NCBI GenBank assembly: GCA_963825565.1 | Contig: CAWGTW010000002.1 | Location: 248,001 to 312,000 of the forward strand | Length of the DNA: 64,000 nucleotides | Direction of reading: 5' to 3' | Source of the DNA: JBFGCT01 sp963825565 | GTDB lineage: Bacteria; Actinomycetota; Acidimicrobiia; Acidimicrobiales; Ilumatobacteraceae | Shown here: positions 63,195 through 64,000 of the stretch, piece after piece | Position numbering within the stretch: position 1 is the first letter of the stretch | Layout: every line of letters begins with the position of its first letter | Program-made: the position numbers and the translations under genes | The notes under the pieces: generated by a model | Databases searched by the model: none | What the model was told of the DNA's origin: nothing | What the model saw: the letters and a program-made list of their open reading frames with translations, nothing else

Positions 63195-64000
63195 TCACGC
63201 CCGCTGCTCGAGGATCACGGTCGCGCAGTTGCGCCCGCTCGCGCCCCACACGCCGGCGCCGGGGAACGTCGCCGCGCCGGTGAGGAACAGGCCGTCGACG
63301 GCGGTCTCGTAGCCCGTCAACTCGGGATCGGCGTTGCGCAGCGCGGCGAGCGGCCCGCCGGCGAAGCTGGTGGCGTGCCCGGCCGGGAGGTGGAAGTCGC
63401 GCTCGTACACGTCGGGGGTCATCGCCCGCCACTCGACGATCGAGTCGAGGAAGCCCGGCGCGCACAGCCCGGCGAACCGCTCCAACCACCGGCGCGGCTC
63501 GGGCGAGGCGGCCCAACCGCCGGTCAACCCGTATGGCGTGAACAACGCCTCGAGGCTGAACACGTGCCTCCCGGCCGGCGCCATCGACGGGTCGAGCACG
63601 GTCGGCACGTTGACGAGCAAGGCGGGCCGGTCAAGCATCCGCCCCTGCCCCATCAGCCGGTGCGCCCGATCGATCTCGCCGAGCCCCGGGGCGACGACGG
63701 TGGTCGCGACGAGCGGTGCGTCGATGCCTTGGATCCGGGGGAGCTCGGTCACGACGGCGTCGATCTTGGATTCGTACCCCTCGGCGTGCTCGATGTTGCG
63801 CCAGCGACGGAGCAGGCCATCGGCCGATGGTGGAGGATCGGTCAGCCAGCGTAGGAATGTGTCGTGGGGATTGCACGCCGACACGACGACCGGTGCCCCG
63901 ATCTCGGTTCCGTCGGCCAGGCCGACGCCGCGGATGCCCGACCGGTCGCAATGGATGCGGTCGACGGCACTGTTCACCCGCAGCTCGCCGCCAAACCCCG
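63195..64000 (-). CDS. FAD-dependent oxidoreductase, phytoene desaturase-like (N-terminus beyond window)
   Basis: The reading frame is open to the right edge, so about 268 C-terminal residues are seen. GFGGELRVNSAVDRIHCDRS then GVGLADGTEIGAPVVVSACN is the substrate-domain entry of phytoene desaturase/CrtI-like amine oxidase folds, and GLFLTGAATFPGAGVWGASG is the typical FAD-contacting C-terminal motif. The N-terminal dinucleotide-binding motif lies outside. Proteins of this type act on carotenoids or remain uncharacterised; no carotenoid genes are next to it here. Confidence 0.85.
   Translation of the reverse strand, partial: GFGGELRVNSAVDRIHCDRSGIRGVGLADGTEIGAPVVVSACNPHDTFLRWLTDPPPSADGLLRRWRNIEHAEGYESKIDAVVTELPRIQGIDAPLVATTVVAPGLGEIDRAHRLMGQGRMLDRPALLVNVPTVLDPSMAPAGRHVFSLEALFTPYGLTGGWAASPEPRRWLERFAGLCAPGFLDSIVEWRAMTPDVYERDFHLPAGHATSFAGGPLAALRNADPELTGYETAVDGLFLTGAATFPGAGVWGASGRNCATVILEQRA

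Overview
The window is a gene-dense, roughly 70% GC chromosomal segment from an actinobacterium, most likely of class Acidimicrobiia (Ilumatobacter-like). That placement is inferred from gene order and content, not from a marker search. Two blocks follow the order known from Mycobacterium: pdxS-pdxT-yebC-(bcp)-ruvCAB-yajC-secDF-apt-rel-aspS, and HAD-(small basic protein)-tlyA-nadK-recN-pyrG-Nudix-xerD, later scpA-scpB-rluB. Unlike mycobacteria, queA and tgt sit between ruvB and yajC. No rRNA, tRNA, CRISPR array, insertion sequence or prophage was seen, and no stretch over 300 bases lacks a gene.

Layout. 1-306: 3' end of a DUF3048 lipoprotein gene. 303-13135: vitamin B6, Holliday junction resolution, queuosine, Sec accessory and (p)ppGpp genes. 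13182-18698: aspS, a hotdog-fold protein, a Gfo/Idh/MocA oxidoreductase, an SSB-like protein and a DUF1015 protein. 18744-27185: the tlyA-xerD block. 27239-29559 (minus): MATE transporter and trpS. 29637-34216: scpA, scpB, rluB, tyrA, aroA. 34213-50810: a cell-envelope glycan island. 50807-51754: a DNA glycosylase. 51805-57621 (minus): an oligopeptide-type ABC importer. 57810-62044: a three-subunit molybdenum hydroxylase of xanthine dehydrogenase type plus a purine-type phosphoribosyltransferase. 62057-64000: a site-2 protease and a truncated FAD oxidoreductase.

The most interesting region is 34.2-50.8 kb. It encodes a HAD phosphatase, a UbiA decaprenyl-phosphate phosphoribosyltransferase, DprE1 and DprE2. 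These are the steps that make decaprenyl-phosphoryl-arabinose in mycobacteria, with the HAD protein sitting where a 5'-phosphatase would be needed. Alongside lie a polyprenol-phosphate-mannose synthase, a PIG-V-like mannosyltransferase and two tandem giant AftD-like arabinofuranosyltransferases. Together they look like a locus for an arabinose- and mannose-containing envelope glycan in a lineage not known for mycolic acids. DprE1 carries Thr where the M. tuberculosis enzyme has the benzothiazinone-reactive Cys387.

Two features cut across the window. First, at least seven single-base frame changes break otherwise well-conserved genes (DUF3048 gene, yajC, secD twice, secF, MATE, first aftD). 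Five of them lie in the first 10 kb and several are in G runs, so sequencing or assembly indels are more likely than decay. Second, most transcription-unit starts carry a TAnnnT hexamer 6-9 bases before an ATG or GTG with no ribosome binding site, the signature of leaderless transcripts. Inside operons, genes are joined by 4-base ATGA or GTGA overlaps.
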